From NCBI GenBank assembly GCA_022059125.1, contig JAEUWY010000006.1:62001-126000 (forward strand): 64,000 bases of DNA, read 5' to 3'. The notes beneath the pieces are model-generated. The model was not told the DNA's origin, searched no databases, and was given only the letters and a program-made list of their open reading frames with translations. Position numbers and translations under genes: made by a program. The DNA comes from Corynespora cassiicola. Lineage: Eukaryota; Ascomycota; Dothideomycetes; Pleosporales; Corynesporascaceae. Shown here piece after piece: positions 53,901-64,000 of the stretch (position 1 is its first letter; every line of letters begins with the position of its first letter).

Positions 53901-56011
53901 ATGTCGCAGAAACGTCAGAACGAAGACGTGGAACACGATTCGGGTCGGCGACCCCAGCCTCCACGGCCCTCGAGGACTAGGGCATGTGAGTTATGGCTTG
54001 CGCGGCAGAAACTCCCGAACTTGTCTTACAATTACAAGGTATAGAATGCAAGAGACACAAGATAAGGTGCGAGCCAGTAACCGGCGAGCACAAGTGTGCC
54101 AAGTGCCTCCGTGGTGGTCTTGAATGCATCCCTCACAACATTAACCAGAAACTACAAGACGAAGACGCTTTGTGAGTTCCAATCATGATCAGTCCATGCG
54201 CTTTTACTGACTTAATTAGATGGAAAGCAAACGCGACCGAGGAGCTGAACCAGTTGAAAAACGCCGTGCAGAGGTTGTTACGCCACAACCAACTGCCGGA
54301 CCTGAGCTCACTCAAGGATGAGACGCCAAACACTGCCTCCACTACGGTAATCAGCCCCGTCAACGTCATTTCCGAAAATGGAACTACGACTATGGTTGTT
54401 CCACCCATGGATATGACTCGTGAGAATTCTGTTGACCGCGAGTTGGATGATGAATCTGGACTTGTACCAGCACCGATGAGGAGTCTATACGACCTTACCC
54501 GCATTCGAAATCTCAGGAGCAGTATCCGGTGGAAACCAAATTCCAATTCGATGAACGAGGATTTCATATCCCAAGGCGTCATCACAGTAGGAGAAGCCCA
54601 AGATTTGTTCAATCGATACATGGAGAACAATCATCAATTGCTGTGGGCTGGCGTTTTGTTTGCGCATACTACACTGGATGCAGTGCGTCGTCACTCTACT
54701 TTACTAACAGCTGCCATTCTCACGGTGGCTGCGTATCATACGCCAGGTGGGGACGATACGTTACAGCGATGCTATAATGTCTTTGTCAGTTTGACTTATA
54801 GCGCAACCCTCTCACGGCTCAACAATCTAGACGACATCAGAGCTCTATGCGTGGCGTCATTCTATCTTCCCAACCTGAGCTGGAAGCTTTCTGGACTGGC
54901 TGTTCGTAATGCGGTAGAAATGGGAATCCATCAGGCATATCAAAAGATGATGCGCGGCCATCTCAATCAACGGGATAACGTGCGCCTCTGGTACGCGCTG
55001 TACATTTGCGAGCATCAATTTAGCATTGCCTATGGCCGACCGCCGCTGATACACGAGGATGCGGCAACGAAGAATTTGGACATTTTTCTCGACAGTCCGC
55101 ACACTACGCCCGGTGATATAAGATTGTGCGCGCAGGTTGCACTGTTCAAAATTTTGACCGAAGCGTACATGGCCTATGGAAGCGATTCTGAGCAACCACT
55201 TACGGAGCCAGACTTTCAACAGCTCCGCATGTTCAATTTTGCCATTGAGCAATGGCGGCTTGCATGGCAACCTCGATCAGCCGACAGCCCGCCGGTTGGT
55301 TCATATCCATCGAAGGGCGTTGTATTATACTATCATTTCGCCCGTTTTCAACTCAACTCGCTCGCACTCCGTGCATTACCACCCCCCAGCGCCGCATCCT
55401 CTGAGTCTCTATCCTACGACCGACGCGAAGCCGCCAACATAGCGATATCAGCAGCCACTAGCACGCTTACCCTCATCTTTGAAGAGCCCGATCTGCGCCG
55501 GGCACTGACTGGGGTCCCGATATTCACGCACACCATGGTCGCCTTCTCCGCCACATTTCTGCTCAAGATGGCCAAGACCTGGGGTGGAGTCGGACAAGCC
55601 GCATCGCCAGAATGGACGACAGAGCCCGTTGGACTGGGCCTGAACTTCAACATTGGACAGGTGCTTTCGCTGTCGCGCAGATCCGCCAATCTCCTTGCTC
55701 GCGTTGCTGAAGGCCTTAACGAGAAACATTTGATCCGGCACATCGTCCATGGGATCAGGGAGCTGTTGAAGTATTTCGACGGCTCGGAGACTCCTGCTAG
55801 CCAGAGCAATGCAGCGAATAGTGTGTCCCATGTCAACACCCAGGGAGTCGAAAACCTCCATGCCAGTGACCATCCGGGGCATAGTCAAGGCGAAGTCCCC
55901 TTCATGAATGGGTACAACATGTATGATTTGATCGGCTCGTATGGATTCGGGTTCGACGAGACTTATCTCGGCCAGGGGACATCTGGAGACTTTGATTTGT
56001 GGTCGACATGA
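53901..56011 (+). CDS. Zn2Cys6 fungal-type transcription factor
   Basis: Pathway-regulator type protein. Three exons (53901-53985, 54039-54171, 54220-56011) give 669 aa. The zinc cluster is completed by splicing: TRACIECKRHKIRC, then CAKC and C, giving C-x2-C-x6-C-x8-C-x2-C-x6-C with the first loop basic. A linker and a coiled-coil (WKANATEELNQLKNAVQRLL) follow. The fungal-specific transcription-factor domain (middle homology region) spans about 200-480 (RLNNLDDIRALCVASFYLPN; GMEMG-like AVEMGIHQAYQ; RLWYALYICEHQFSIAYGRPPLI). Its stop lies 17 bp from the convergent dehydrogenase's stop. Central position makes it a likely regulator of the flanking catabolic genes, as inference. Confidence 0.93.
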
Positions 56012-56028
56012 CATCCAGTCTCTCTGTA

Positions 56029-57710
56029 TTATAATTTTGCGCGTGTGGTCTGTGGAGGAATCTCGGGGAACGACGATTCTAGCGTCCTGGGCACCAAATG
56101 GTCGACGTCACATGTGTTGAGGAAGCGAGGATGGGCCTGCGAAAGCTCTGTAATACCCAGTAGTCGCATTGTCGTCTCCATCTCATCCTTTATAACTGGA
56201 AAACGTGTCAGAAGTGTGCTCGAAACGTTGCTGGGGTGTGCTTACTATCGATGAAGTGCTCGACCCCTTCTTGCCCATATGTCAGTGAGTACAGGAATGG
56301 CCGGCCCATTCCGACAGCTTTGGCGCCTAGGCAGAGCGCCTTGATGATGTCGGTGCCGCGCCGGATTCCGCAGTCGACAAAGACTTCCAGGTGTGAGAAT
56401 ACTTCTGGGTGGTGTTTGCGGATCTCCATGAGCGTGAGGAGCGAGGGTGGGGAGCTGTCCAGGATTAGTCATGTTCCGATCATACTGGTGTGCCCGGTAC
56501 TTACGTGTCCAGGTTCCGCCCTCCATGGTTGCTGATGACGATACCATCAAGACCGTGCTGCATTGCCAGAACCGCGTCCTCGACGGTTTGAACACCCTTG
56601 GCCACGATCGGAAGCTTCGTCGACCGCCGCAGCCACGCGATATCGTCCCAATTGAAAGTTGCATCAATGTATCCGCCCATTGTTCTTCCAAGGCCTCCGC
56701 CTCTTGAATCGTTGGTGGCGGTTGCTCCACTCATCGCTGCACTGGCTCCGGTTGTCGTCTCGACCTTGACCCGCTCGTCGGCTTCTCGCTTTCCTTGCAC
56801 TGGACCGTCAATTGTGAACCATATACCCTTCATACCCGCCTTTTCTGCGTCTCTAAGGAGGACTTCCGAAGCCGGTCGGTCTTTGTTGACATAGAGCTGG
56901 AAGAAGAAGGGTACGGTCTCGGGGGCGACGCTCGAGGTGATTTCGGCCATTGTAAAGGAAGCATTTGTGGAGATCTGATAATTGTTAGCAGTTTTGTCTC
57001 TTGAATTGCGCGTCATCAGGGGACCGTACGCATTGCGCAATTCCAAACTTTTCGCATCCCTTGGCCAGTGCTATCTCGCCCTCTGGATGCGCCAATTTTG
57101 CCATGGCTGCGGGGCTGACGAAGAACGGGAGATTGACATTTTGACCCAGAATCCGTGTCCGTGTGTCAATGTCTCTGATATTCCGCAGTAATCGAGGGCG
57201 AAACCAGATTCGGTCGAACAGGGTCCTGTTCGCATCTCGGGTTACGAGATTGGTCGCAGCCGAGGAATAAAACGCCCAGGCCTTCTTGGTCAAAGTCTTT
57301 TCAGCCACCGCCTCGAAATCATAGCTATTGATCAAGCTCGTCAGGGGCGGTTTTGCGCCTACGGAGAGCTTTGGATGCGCGTCTTCGGTGGGAGGAGGTT
57401 TCAGCAAGGCTGGTGACGTCTTCGAGTCGATTTTCCCTTTTCGTTTCGACGGGCCCAAGGTTTTGGCGATCAGCGAAGGCGAATGTACTGCGCTGTATGC
57501 AGACGATGCATCGAGGCCAGCGTGTCTATAGATTACTGAAGATGTCAGCTTTGCGATGCGTGTGGTGGCAGTCGACATACTGTCCTTCCCTCCGGGATGC
57601 TTCGGCACGAACTCTGTAATGTCCCACACGACGTCGTCAACCACAATCCAGCAGTCTTGTTCGCTCGAATGCGCCTTGATTTCCTCGACGGAAACCGTGT
57701 TCTCCGCCAT
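56029..57710 (-). CDS. Cytochrome b5 / FMN-dependent alpha-hydroxyacid dehydrogenase (CYB2-like)
   Basis: Flavocytochrome b2-type enzyme that oxidises an alpha-hydroxy acid, such as L-lactate, to the keto acid. Five exons (57710-57581, 57535-57030, 56974-56505, 56454-56246, 56195-56029) give 493 aa. Residues 5-80 or so form a cytochrome b5 domain: [23 protein letters not shown] with the first haem His and [10 protein letters not shown] with the second. The FMN barrel follows: [42 protein letters not shown], the catalytic His in [14 protein letters not shown], and [31 protein letters not shown] for the phosphate site. It has no mitochondrial presequence, unlike yeast Cyb2. Substrate unknown; a lactate, glycolate or mandelate-like acid fits the cluster. 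Confidence 0.93.
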
Positions 57711-58195
57711 CTTGACACGCAATCACGTGTGCTGCAGGCAAAGGAGTGAGGCGGATAAATTGCATATCCTGGCGAGCGGCCTCTTACAGAATATATCGGA
57801 ATGCATCTCTTTGGCCGCGGCACTAGCTCGCTGCTCGATGTCCCGACGTGCGCACGGGCGAAGTGGGAACGGGGACATCGCCGAAGCCACCCCAGGCATA
57901 TCCGGCAAATGCGCCGTCGCAGCTTCTGGCCAATCAGAGGTGGCCAAAGTCTTTGGAGATGGGCTCGGCGAATGCTGCGAGGTGCGTTCAAACACCGAGA
58001 GGGGGTCGGATACTGCGTGCCGGCTGACGGCTGTACTGCGTATATCTAAAGAATGGCGTCGCAAGCTGAAGGCCTTGCACATCTTGGGATAAATCCAGAA
58101 TTCGAACCCTTGGCCATTGAATCAGCTTGGCTTCGGAAAGCACTCGGAACGATTCAAAGATACAACTGTCCTAGGAAGAGACCGGATATCATACA
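57711..58195. promoter_or_regulatory. Divergent promoter, dehydrogenase / epimerase
   Basis: 485 bp between outward-transcribed genes. Shared regulation is likely from layout. No motif singled out. Confidence 0.45.
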
Positions 58196-59179
58196 ATGCG
58201 CGTCCTCATTACTGGAGCTGCTGGCTTTATCGGCCAGCTGGTCGCAAAAGCGCTTCTGGAGGACGACAAAGAGACACACTGCCTGACCCTAACCGACATC
58301 TTCGATGTGCCTATCCCTCTAGGCGTCAAGTGCGCTCAAAACGCAAAAGCAATCACGGCGGATCTATGTACAGAGTCTCATCTGGTGGTGACTCCCGACA
58401 TTGAGGCCGTTTACGTATTCCACGGCATCATGTCTTCTGGCGCGGAAGCCGACTTTGAGCTGGGCATGCAGGCCAACTTTGACGCGACACGCGCACTTCT
58501 CGAAACCATCCGCAAGACATGCCCCGGAGCAAAGGTCATTTACGCATCGAGCCAGGCTGTCTATAATACCAATGTCACACTTCCTGTAACAGAGGCCCAG
58601 CTACCCACCCCGGAGACGAGCTATGGCGCTGAGAAGATGATGTGCGAATACCTGGTCACAGAATACACACGCCGTGGATTCATCAACGGAATTTCGTTGC
58701 GCTTTCCTACGGTATCAGTCCGACCTGGCAAACCCACGGCGGCAGCATCAAGCTTCCTCTCCGGAATGATCAGGGAACCCATGAATGGCATCAAATGCCA
58801 TGTCCCAATTCAAGACAGGCAATGGAGGCACTGGCTCTGCTCACCCCGTGTTCTAGTCCGTAACCTGGTTTATGCGGGCACAGAGCTGAACCTGGATCAG
58901 CTACCCAAGTGGGACAGAAGCCTCAATCACCCTGGTATTGGCGTCTCTTTGCAAGATATGAGGGACTCGCTGGCTAAGGTTGGAGGCGAAAACTTGCTGG
59001 ATCTGTTAGAAGAAAAGGAAGAGCCAACGCTGAAGAAGATTCTCTACTCGTGGCCGGCTGACTTTGACAATACCAAGGCTTTGCAATTGGGATTCCAAAG
59101 AGATACCGGATTTGATCAAATTGTGAGGGATTATAAGGAAAGTTTGAAGGGTGCGGTTGGCAACGGGAATGGTCATTAA
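58196..59179 (+). CDS. NAD-dependent epimerase/dehydratase, DenD (D-erythronate dehydrogenase)-like
   Basis: Short-chain extended (SDR) protein of 327 aa, single exon. Rossmann opening GAAGFIGQLVAKALL binds NAD(P). The active-site YxxxK is SYGAEKMMCEYL, with Ser in YASSQAVYN. The C-terminal substrate region reads SLRFPTVSVRPGKPTAAASSFLSGMIREP, then WLCSPRVLVRNLV, which matches the group of D-erythronate dehydrogenase (DenD), oxidising a four-carbon sugar acid at C2. The substrate could be another sugar acid or hydroxy-acid. It sits between the flavocytochrome and a class II aldolase, which suits a sugar-acid route. DenD identity is by similarity of layout and motifs only. Confidence 0.85.
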   Translation: MRVLITGAAGFIGQLVAKALLEDDKETHCLTLTDIFDVPIPLGVKCAQNAKAITADLCTESHLVVTPDIEAVYVFHGIMSSGAEADFELGMQANFDATRALLETIRKTCPGAKVIYASSQAVYNTNVTLPVTEAQLPTPETSYGAEKMMCEYLVTEYTRRGFINGISLRFPTVSVRPGKPTAAASSFLSGMIREPMNGIKCHVPIQDRQWRHWLCSPRVLVRNLVYAGTELNLDQLPKWDRSLNHPGIGVSLQDMRDSLAKVGGENLLDLLEEKEEPTLKKILYSWPADFDNTKALQLGFQRDTGFDQIVRDYKESLKGAVGNGNGH

Positions 59180-59299
59180 GTAGGAATTTTTTAGATACCC
59201 TAATGGATCGCATCATGACAGAGCTGAATTGACATTCTCAATGCGAAATGATCATTAATATTGAATATTACACATAAGCATAGACCACTGAGGGATAAT
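59180..59299. other. Convergent gap
   Basis: 120 bp between the stops of the epimerase and the class II aldolase. Nothing else seen. Confidence 0.5.
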
Positions 59300-60172
59300 C
59301 TATGCCCTTCCTGTTGAGCCCATCCAGTCCATATGCTTCTCCACGCTCTTCTGCATGGCATTGGTCGCTTCCTCCAACAAAGTCGTCAATGGCGTGTTAC
59401 TGGCCTTCTCGGCCATGACCCGTGTGAAATCATTGTTGACCGCGTCGTTCAAGTTGATCTTTGAAACACCGCAAGCGATGCATTCCTTGATTCTCTTCTC
59501 GTCAAACCACTCGGTGCCCGCGCCGTGCAGCACCAAATCAACGCGATCTCCAACCTTGCCATGTACCCTCTTCAGGCGGTCGTAATCGAGCTGCGGACCC
59601 TTGGGACCATACTTTCCATGCACATTGCCGAAAGCAGGGGCTAACCAGTTGATACCGAGCGCAACAAACTCCTCAGCCTGCTCGGGTGTCGTGAGGATAG
59701 CTTCCAGTCCCAACAACGCGGTATCCCCAACGCCATCTTCTCCTCCATCAATGCGCCCCGGCTCTGCCTCTGTGATGATCCCGCGCTCATTGCAGTACTT
59801 GACAAGCTCTCTCGTCTTTGCGAAATTCTCTTCCTTCTCGTAGTGGCTCATGTCCACCATGATGCCATCGAATCCGCCCAGGTCGGCTGCCTTGCGCACG
59901 ATTTCTGGCGTCTGCGCGTGGTCCATGTGCACGGCGACGGGCACGCTAGCGGTATCTGCGGCCTCCTTCGCGGCGTGCACCAGGATTCCTCCAGCGAAGT
60001 GTACAGCCCATGGGAACAGTTGGATGATCAGCGGCGAGCGCTTCGCTTCTGCGGCTTTCACGGATGCGAGGATGGCCTCGATGTTGTAGCAACATATCGC
60101 GGGGATGGCATAATTATTCTTCGCAGCGTGCGTTACGATCTTGAGCGCGCGGTTTTGGGAGAGGTCCGGCAT
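59300..60172 (-). CDS. Class II aldolase, fructose/tagatose-bisphosphate type
   Basis: 290-aa zinc-dependent aldolase, single exon. Zinc ligands and phosphate-binding motifs are clear: VAVHMDHAQTPE, GFDGIMVDMSHY, ITEAEPGRIDGG, FGNVHGKYGPKGP, LVLHGAGT and KINLNDAVN. Length is shorter than canonical fungal Fba1 (about 360 aa) and closer to the GatY/KbaY and sugar-acid aldolase types. So a housekeeping fructose-bisphosphate aldolase is less likely than a second, pathway-specific aldolase. It is convergent with the DenD-like gene and shares a divergent promoter with the MFS permease at 60777. It may cleave a ketose or keto-acid product of the neighbouring dehydrogenase. Confidence 0.9.
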   Translation of the reverse strand: MPDLSQNRALKIVTHAAKNNYAIPAICCYNIEAILASVKAAEAKRSPLIIQLFPWAVHFAGGILVHAAKEAADTASVPVAVHMDHAQTPEIVRKAADLGGFDGIMVDMSHYEKEENFAKTRELVKYCNERGIITEAEPGRIDGGEDGVGDTALLGLEAILTTPEQAEEFVALGINWLAPAFGNVHGKYGPKGPQLDYDRLKRVHGKVGDRVDLVLHGAGTEWFDEKRIKECIACGVSKINLNDAVNNDFTRVMAEKASNTPLTTLLEEATNAMQKSVEKHMDWMGSTGRA

Positions 60173-60776
60173 TGTGAATGTATATCTGAAGAAACACGAG
60201 ATGGATAATCAAACGTTTGCGAAAGCGAAGAGAGGGGCAGAACAGCAGTGCAGGAAAAACTGCGCGGGAAAACAGCTCACGTATATCCCCTCATTTGATC
60301 AAACGCCGACGGAGCTCCTCCTCTCAGACCGAATTCCGTACCCTGGTTCCGCGATTCCGAGCGGGCGCCTCTTGGCAGCTGGATAACCGATCAGTCAGTA
60401 CGAAGCGCTTCATCGGCGCAATCGCCGACCTGGCTCGGAGCCCTCGCCGAGACGCCATCCTCACTGACCTCATCCGATCGGCTAGCCGACCCCAGGTCTC
60501 TCCAACCTGTCTCCCCATATTCTCCACACTGGTCGGATCATCCCGAGGTTAGCCAACCGCGATGCCTCTTTCGTTATACGGGGACGCAATTGGATGAATT
60601 CGGTAGGCGAAGCGACTTGCTCAATGCAGAGGTGGTGGTGACACGCGTACGGTATAAATGATCCAATGTCCGGGGTTGTGAGAGGGGTTGTGGTGTTGAT
60701 CTTGCTTATCGTTCCTTTCTCTTCCCCAAGGATTTGGGCACTTTTCCTCTGACCTGCTTGTCCCGTCATCGGAAAG
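60173..60776. promoter_or_regulatory. Divergent promoter, aldolase / MFS permease
   Basis: About 600 bp. It contains the perfect palindrome CGGCTAGCCG at 60479-60488, related to the CCGGCTA element in other cluster promoters. Confidence 0.5.
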
Positions 60777-62468
60777 ATGGACGTCAAAGACGGCACTGCT
60801 AACGAAAAGACGAGCTTCGAGAGGATCTCGCTCGAGAAGCTTGAGAAGCTCGAGAGCAATGCTGTCGCCCAGGAAGACCACCAGCCCCCGGAGATACTGC
60901 GCCACTACAGCAATGAAGAACTCGAGGCGCTCGAAAAGAAACTTGTCAGGAAGATTGATTTTCGATCACTGCCTATTCTGATCGTCTTGTTCTTGCTCAA
61001 CATTCTCGATCGCAACGCCATCGCCAATGCCCGCCTGGGCGGTCTCGAAGCATCATTGGGCATCGACGATGTACAGTACCAGACGGCTGTGATGGTGCTG
61101 TGGGCTGGTTACATTTCCATGATGATTCCGTCAAACATGGTCTTATCCATCTTCAAGCCCAGGCTATACCTCCCTACTGTTGTCATTATCTGGGGCATTG
61201 TCTCAGGAGCGACAGGCTTTGTGCAAAACTTTGCTGGTCTGGTCGCACTGAGGTTCTTGGTTGGTGTGACTGAAGCGCCGTATTTTCCGGGTTGCATCTT
61301 TTTCTTGTCCTGTTGGTACGTACTACTCACTGTTCAAGAACGCGCATACCTTCGGTCATCTTCACTGTTCGGAGTAGGCCTAACTTAGACAGGTACACCC
61401 GCCAAGAGCTCCCTTCTCGTATTGCCATCTTTTACTCAGGATATACGCTCTCATCTGCCTTTGGTGGCCTGATCGCTGCCGGCATTGTAAATGGCATGGA
61501 AGGCCTTGGTGGCTACCCATCTTGGCGCTGGATCTTCATCATCGAAGGTGCCCTCACCATTGTCTTAGCCTTCGCTGGCTACGCTCTCTTACCAGACTAT
61601 CCCTCCAATACCTCATGGCTCAGCGCTGAAGAGACTGCGCTTGCCCAATGGCGACTTGAGCGTCGACTCGATGGCGCAAAGGATGAGGTCTCTGACTCTG
61701 TCTTTGTCGGCCTTAAGCAGGCAGTCGGTGACCCGCTGGTGTATCTTCTTGTATTCATCCAGACTTGCGCCGTCGTCAGCATGAGCTTCACTTACTTCTT
61801 CCCCTCGATTGTGAGCACGCTTGGATATCCTAGGGTGGAGACGCTGCTATTGACTGCACCGCCCTATTTCTTGGCGTTTCTCTACTCTATCGGTAATTCA
61901 TGGCATTCGGGACGAACGGGGGAGCATTGTTTCCATGTAAGCTTTTTTTTCCGACTCTTTCTTTCAAATACTGGAATCTAAGTGCCAATCCAGATTGTCT
62001 CGGCATGCGTTATCTCAGCCTGTGGTCAAATCATCTCCATGACCACTTACAACACCGGCGCTCGCTACTTCGCCATGTTCTTGCAGGCTATGGGATCCTT
62101 TTCCGCTTTCCAGCTCATTCTATCTTGGGTCTCTGCTACGATCCCTAGGCCCAAGGCGAAGAGATCGGTGACTATCGCCATGGCGACTGCAATTTCGAAT
62201 GCGACGAACATTAGCAGTGCTTACTTGTACCCTGCTTGGAGTGCACCGTAAGTTTCTTTAACCCTGCTCATAAATCTAAATAGCTAACAGCATTATCAGA
62301 TTGTATCGTATGGGCTGTATCGTGCTCACTGTAGCACTATTGTGCTGCGCTACTGCTTCACTTACCCTTCGATTCTTGCTCCAAAAACGTAATCGGGCCT
62401 TTGATCAGGCCGTTGGTCACGAGGGTGTGGAGGGAGGAACCGGAAGGATGTTCCGTTATGCATTGTAG
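60777..62468 (+). CDS. MFS permease, ACS family (Tna1/allantoate-like)
   Basis: Twelve-helix plasma-membrane transporter for organic anions or vitamins. Four exons (60777-61315, 61393-61936, 61994-62247, 62300-62468) give 501 aa. Family landmarks are KIDFRSLPILIVLFLLNILDRNAIANARL in helix 1 (printed here only in outline: R-then-LDRN), GVTEAPYFPGCIFFLSCWYTRQELPSRIA, WRWIFIIEGA, and NSWHSGRTGEHCFH. The last intron near the stop splits SAP/LYRMG. It lies at the right end of the cluster, next to the aldolase, and would be a sensible importer for the pathway substrate. Substrate not known. Confidence 0.92.
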
Positions 62469-64000
62469 AAAATGAGTTGACACGATAAAATATATGGCAA
62501 TAATGGCTGCCACATTATCCGACTGAGACGCGCATAATTCCAGTTTGTTCCATGATCACTACGAGGGCCATGTGGATTTAAAAAAAAATCGCAAGTTTGA
62601 GAATTTTTTACTAGCAAAAACATGACCGTCTTGATACTGGGCCTCCGGATGGATTCGCAAGTCGAAATCAGAAGCCCCTACCACATGGGCTGCGTGGTGG
62701 ATCATGCTGTTGGTTGCTCTGGAATGGACGTTCAGTATGAATCAATCAATGTGCCTGACCAGTGGTTCTAGAAATTAATGTTTCAGGCAGCCCCGATCAC
62801 TCTTGCGACCCTTTTCTCATTCAAAGCTCCTGACCCTTCTAGTCAGTAGTTGGCAAAGGTCTAGCAGAAGTGTTTTCCCACACCTGCCACTCAATCACAG
62901 GTCTCCATGTACTAGTTCTATTTTGGGTTACCCAGGGGTCAGGATTTTCTAGCCTCTCCATACCTTTGTGGCAACATATCATGCTTCTGAAAGCGCATGC
63001 AACAGATACGATTCTGTTGGTGGCGCACACTCGATCAAGGTTATCCACCCCACTTTGGAGCCTTCGAAAGACCAACGTACGAGAATTGGCTTGCCACTCA
63101 GTCTGGCGAAGTCTCCAGAACCATTTTTTGTCGGTCGCATACGAGGTGTTGCATTATCAAGGTCAATCCGCATGCTTGTAGTTTGTCGATCCCAGCTTCG
63201 TACAACGCCGCCCCAACAAATCCCGTACGCGACCCTATCTATCCACTTCCCCACAACGCCGACGATGTTATCTTGCGTCCGAAAACCAGATCTCTTATCG
63301 TGTAGCACCGCCAAAACCCCTACATCGAACTGTATACTGAATCAAGGAAGTTCACTCTGGAAAATCTTCAACTTGACGAGCAGCGTTCGACCGGAAATGT
63401 TGAAGCAACCGAAATAAGACCCGACCCGAGCACGCCATCTTCAACGCCGTCCCAAGGCCGCAGTATCGATTGGTTCCCCACGGTCGACCCAAAAGTCGCG
63501 ATAGTGGGACCCGATTGCAGCATATCTATTTCTTCGCTACGCCATGCCCGTCTGGGTAGCAACTCCACCTTTACGGGGCTTCAGCGTGGGCACCCCCGAT
63601 GTCCAGGGCAGCAGCTCCCATGTTTCCATTACCTGAACGGGATCCGTGCCCTTTTAGAAAAGTGGCTATCAGAGCAGCCATGTGTTGTAGGTGTGCCACC
63701 AGCCTCGGTACGTACCCTTCGTACGGCACATAGTTTCGACCGCCGTGCGACGCTGCGGCAATTGCGTTATCAGAGGCAATGAAACGCGGCGAAATCAAGA
63801 AAATGGCCCGCAGATTTGAGAATGCCCGGAGGCTATATCTTGCGGCCGCACCCCAAGAAGTCTTGTCCCGTGCTTGTCCTTCACTTATCGGTGCTTGGAA
63901 GACGCCCAGAGCCTATCCCGCGTGCGACAAGACTAGACGTGGCTGACGATGGGTATGCTTATCTCCACCTCCATGGTCAATCGCCGACCCTGCAAAGACG
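62469..64000. other. Right-end region with a weak, interrupted reading frame
   Basis: About 1.5 kb. Apart from the frame at 62997-63782 described separately, I see no supported gene. Any gene continuing past 64000 is out of reach. Confidence 0.45.
62997..63782 (+). pseudogene. Possible unrecognised gene remnant with one in-frame TAG
   Basis: A plus-strand frame runs 786 nt with a single stop, TAG at 63303-63305. The upstream half includes PHFGAFERPTYENWLATQ and YNAAPTNPVRDPIYPLPHN; the downstream half reads HRQNPYIELYTESRKF, then a Pro/Ser/Thr stretch and SIDWFPTVDPKVAIVG. The amino-acid composition looks coding and not random, and the TAG could also be the end of an intron acceptor (GTGTAG). 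I do not recognise a family and see no clear start. It may be a decayed gene, a spliced gene or chance. Confidence 0.3.

Noticed and set aside
53997..54051. Zinc finger spliced at the TATAG acceptor
   Set aside because: It gives a TAA stop with the GTGAGT donor. The acceptor ending at 54038 gives C-x2-C spacing and is preferred.

Overview
The window is nuclear DNA from a filamentous ascomycete (Pezizomycotina-type). The evidence is compact genes split by 45-110 nt GT..AG introns, Zn2Cys6 and fungal STAND/ankyrin proteins, GLEYA and FSH1 proteins, and several MFS permeases. The class cannot be fixed from sequence alone. Most gene models were spliced by hand; nearly all junctions keep frame and rebuild family motifs. 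I saw no transposon, tRNA, rRNA or CRISPR array.

Region 1-20 kb is accessory in character: a cytochrome P450, a secreted histidine acid phosphatase, a sugar transporter, a secreted choice-of-anchor/LVIVD-type protein, a secreted GLEYA-domain adhesin-like protein, and a large Fungal_N/ankyrin protein. Region 20-41 kb is mostly housekeeping: a Pro/Glu-rich nuclear-type protein, the Fe-S assembly protein ISD11 (three short exons), splicing factor SF3A1/Prp21, protein O-mannosyltransferase PMT1, a small F-box-like protein, an allantoate-type MFS permease, an FSH1 serine hydrolase, proteasome subunit RPN5, and an unusual ubiquitin-conjugating enzyme with a cysteine-rich N-terminus.

Region 41-62.5 kb looks like a catabolic gene cluster. 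It holds a nitrilase, a molybdopterin sulfite-oxidase-like enzyme, a GH3 beta-glucosidase with a PA14 insert, a haem aldoxime dehydratase and an M20D (IAA-amino-acid-hydrolase-like) amidohydrolase. These are followed by a TAP-family hydrolase interrupted by one in-frame TAG, a Zn2Cys6 regulator, a cytochrome b5/FMN alpha-hydroxyacid dehydrogenase, a DenD-like NAD epimerase/dehydrogenase, a class II aldolase and an ACS-type MFS permease. Together the first five could take a plant glycoside or aldoxime to nitrile to carboxylic acid, and free acids from amino-acid conjugates (an indole-acetaldoxime to auxin route is one possibility). The second half could burn the resulting hydroxy-acids or sugar acids. 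Several intergenic regions of the cluster share a CCGGCTA element. The last 1.5 kb has only a weak, interrupted reading frame.
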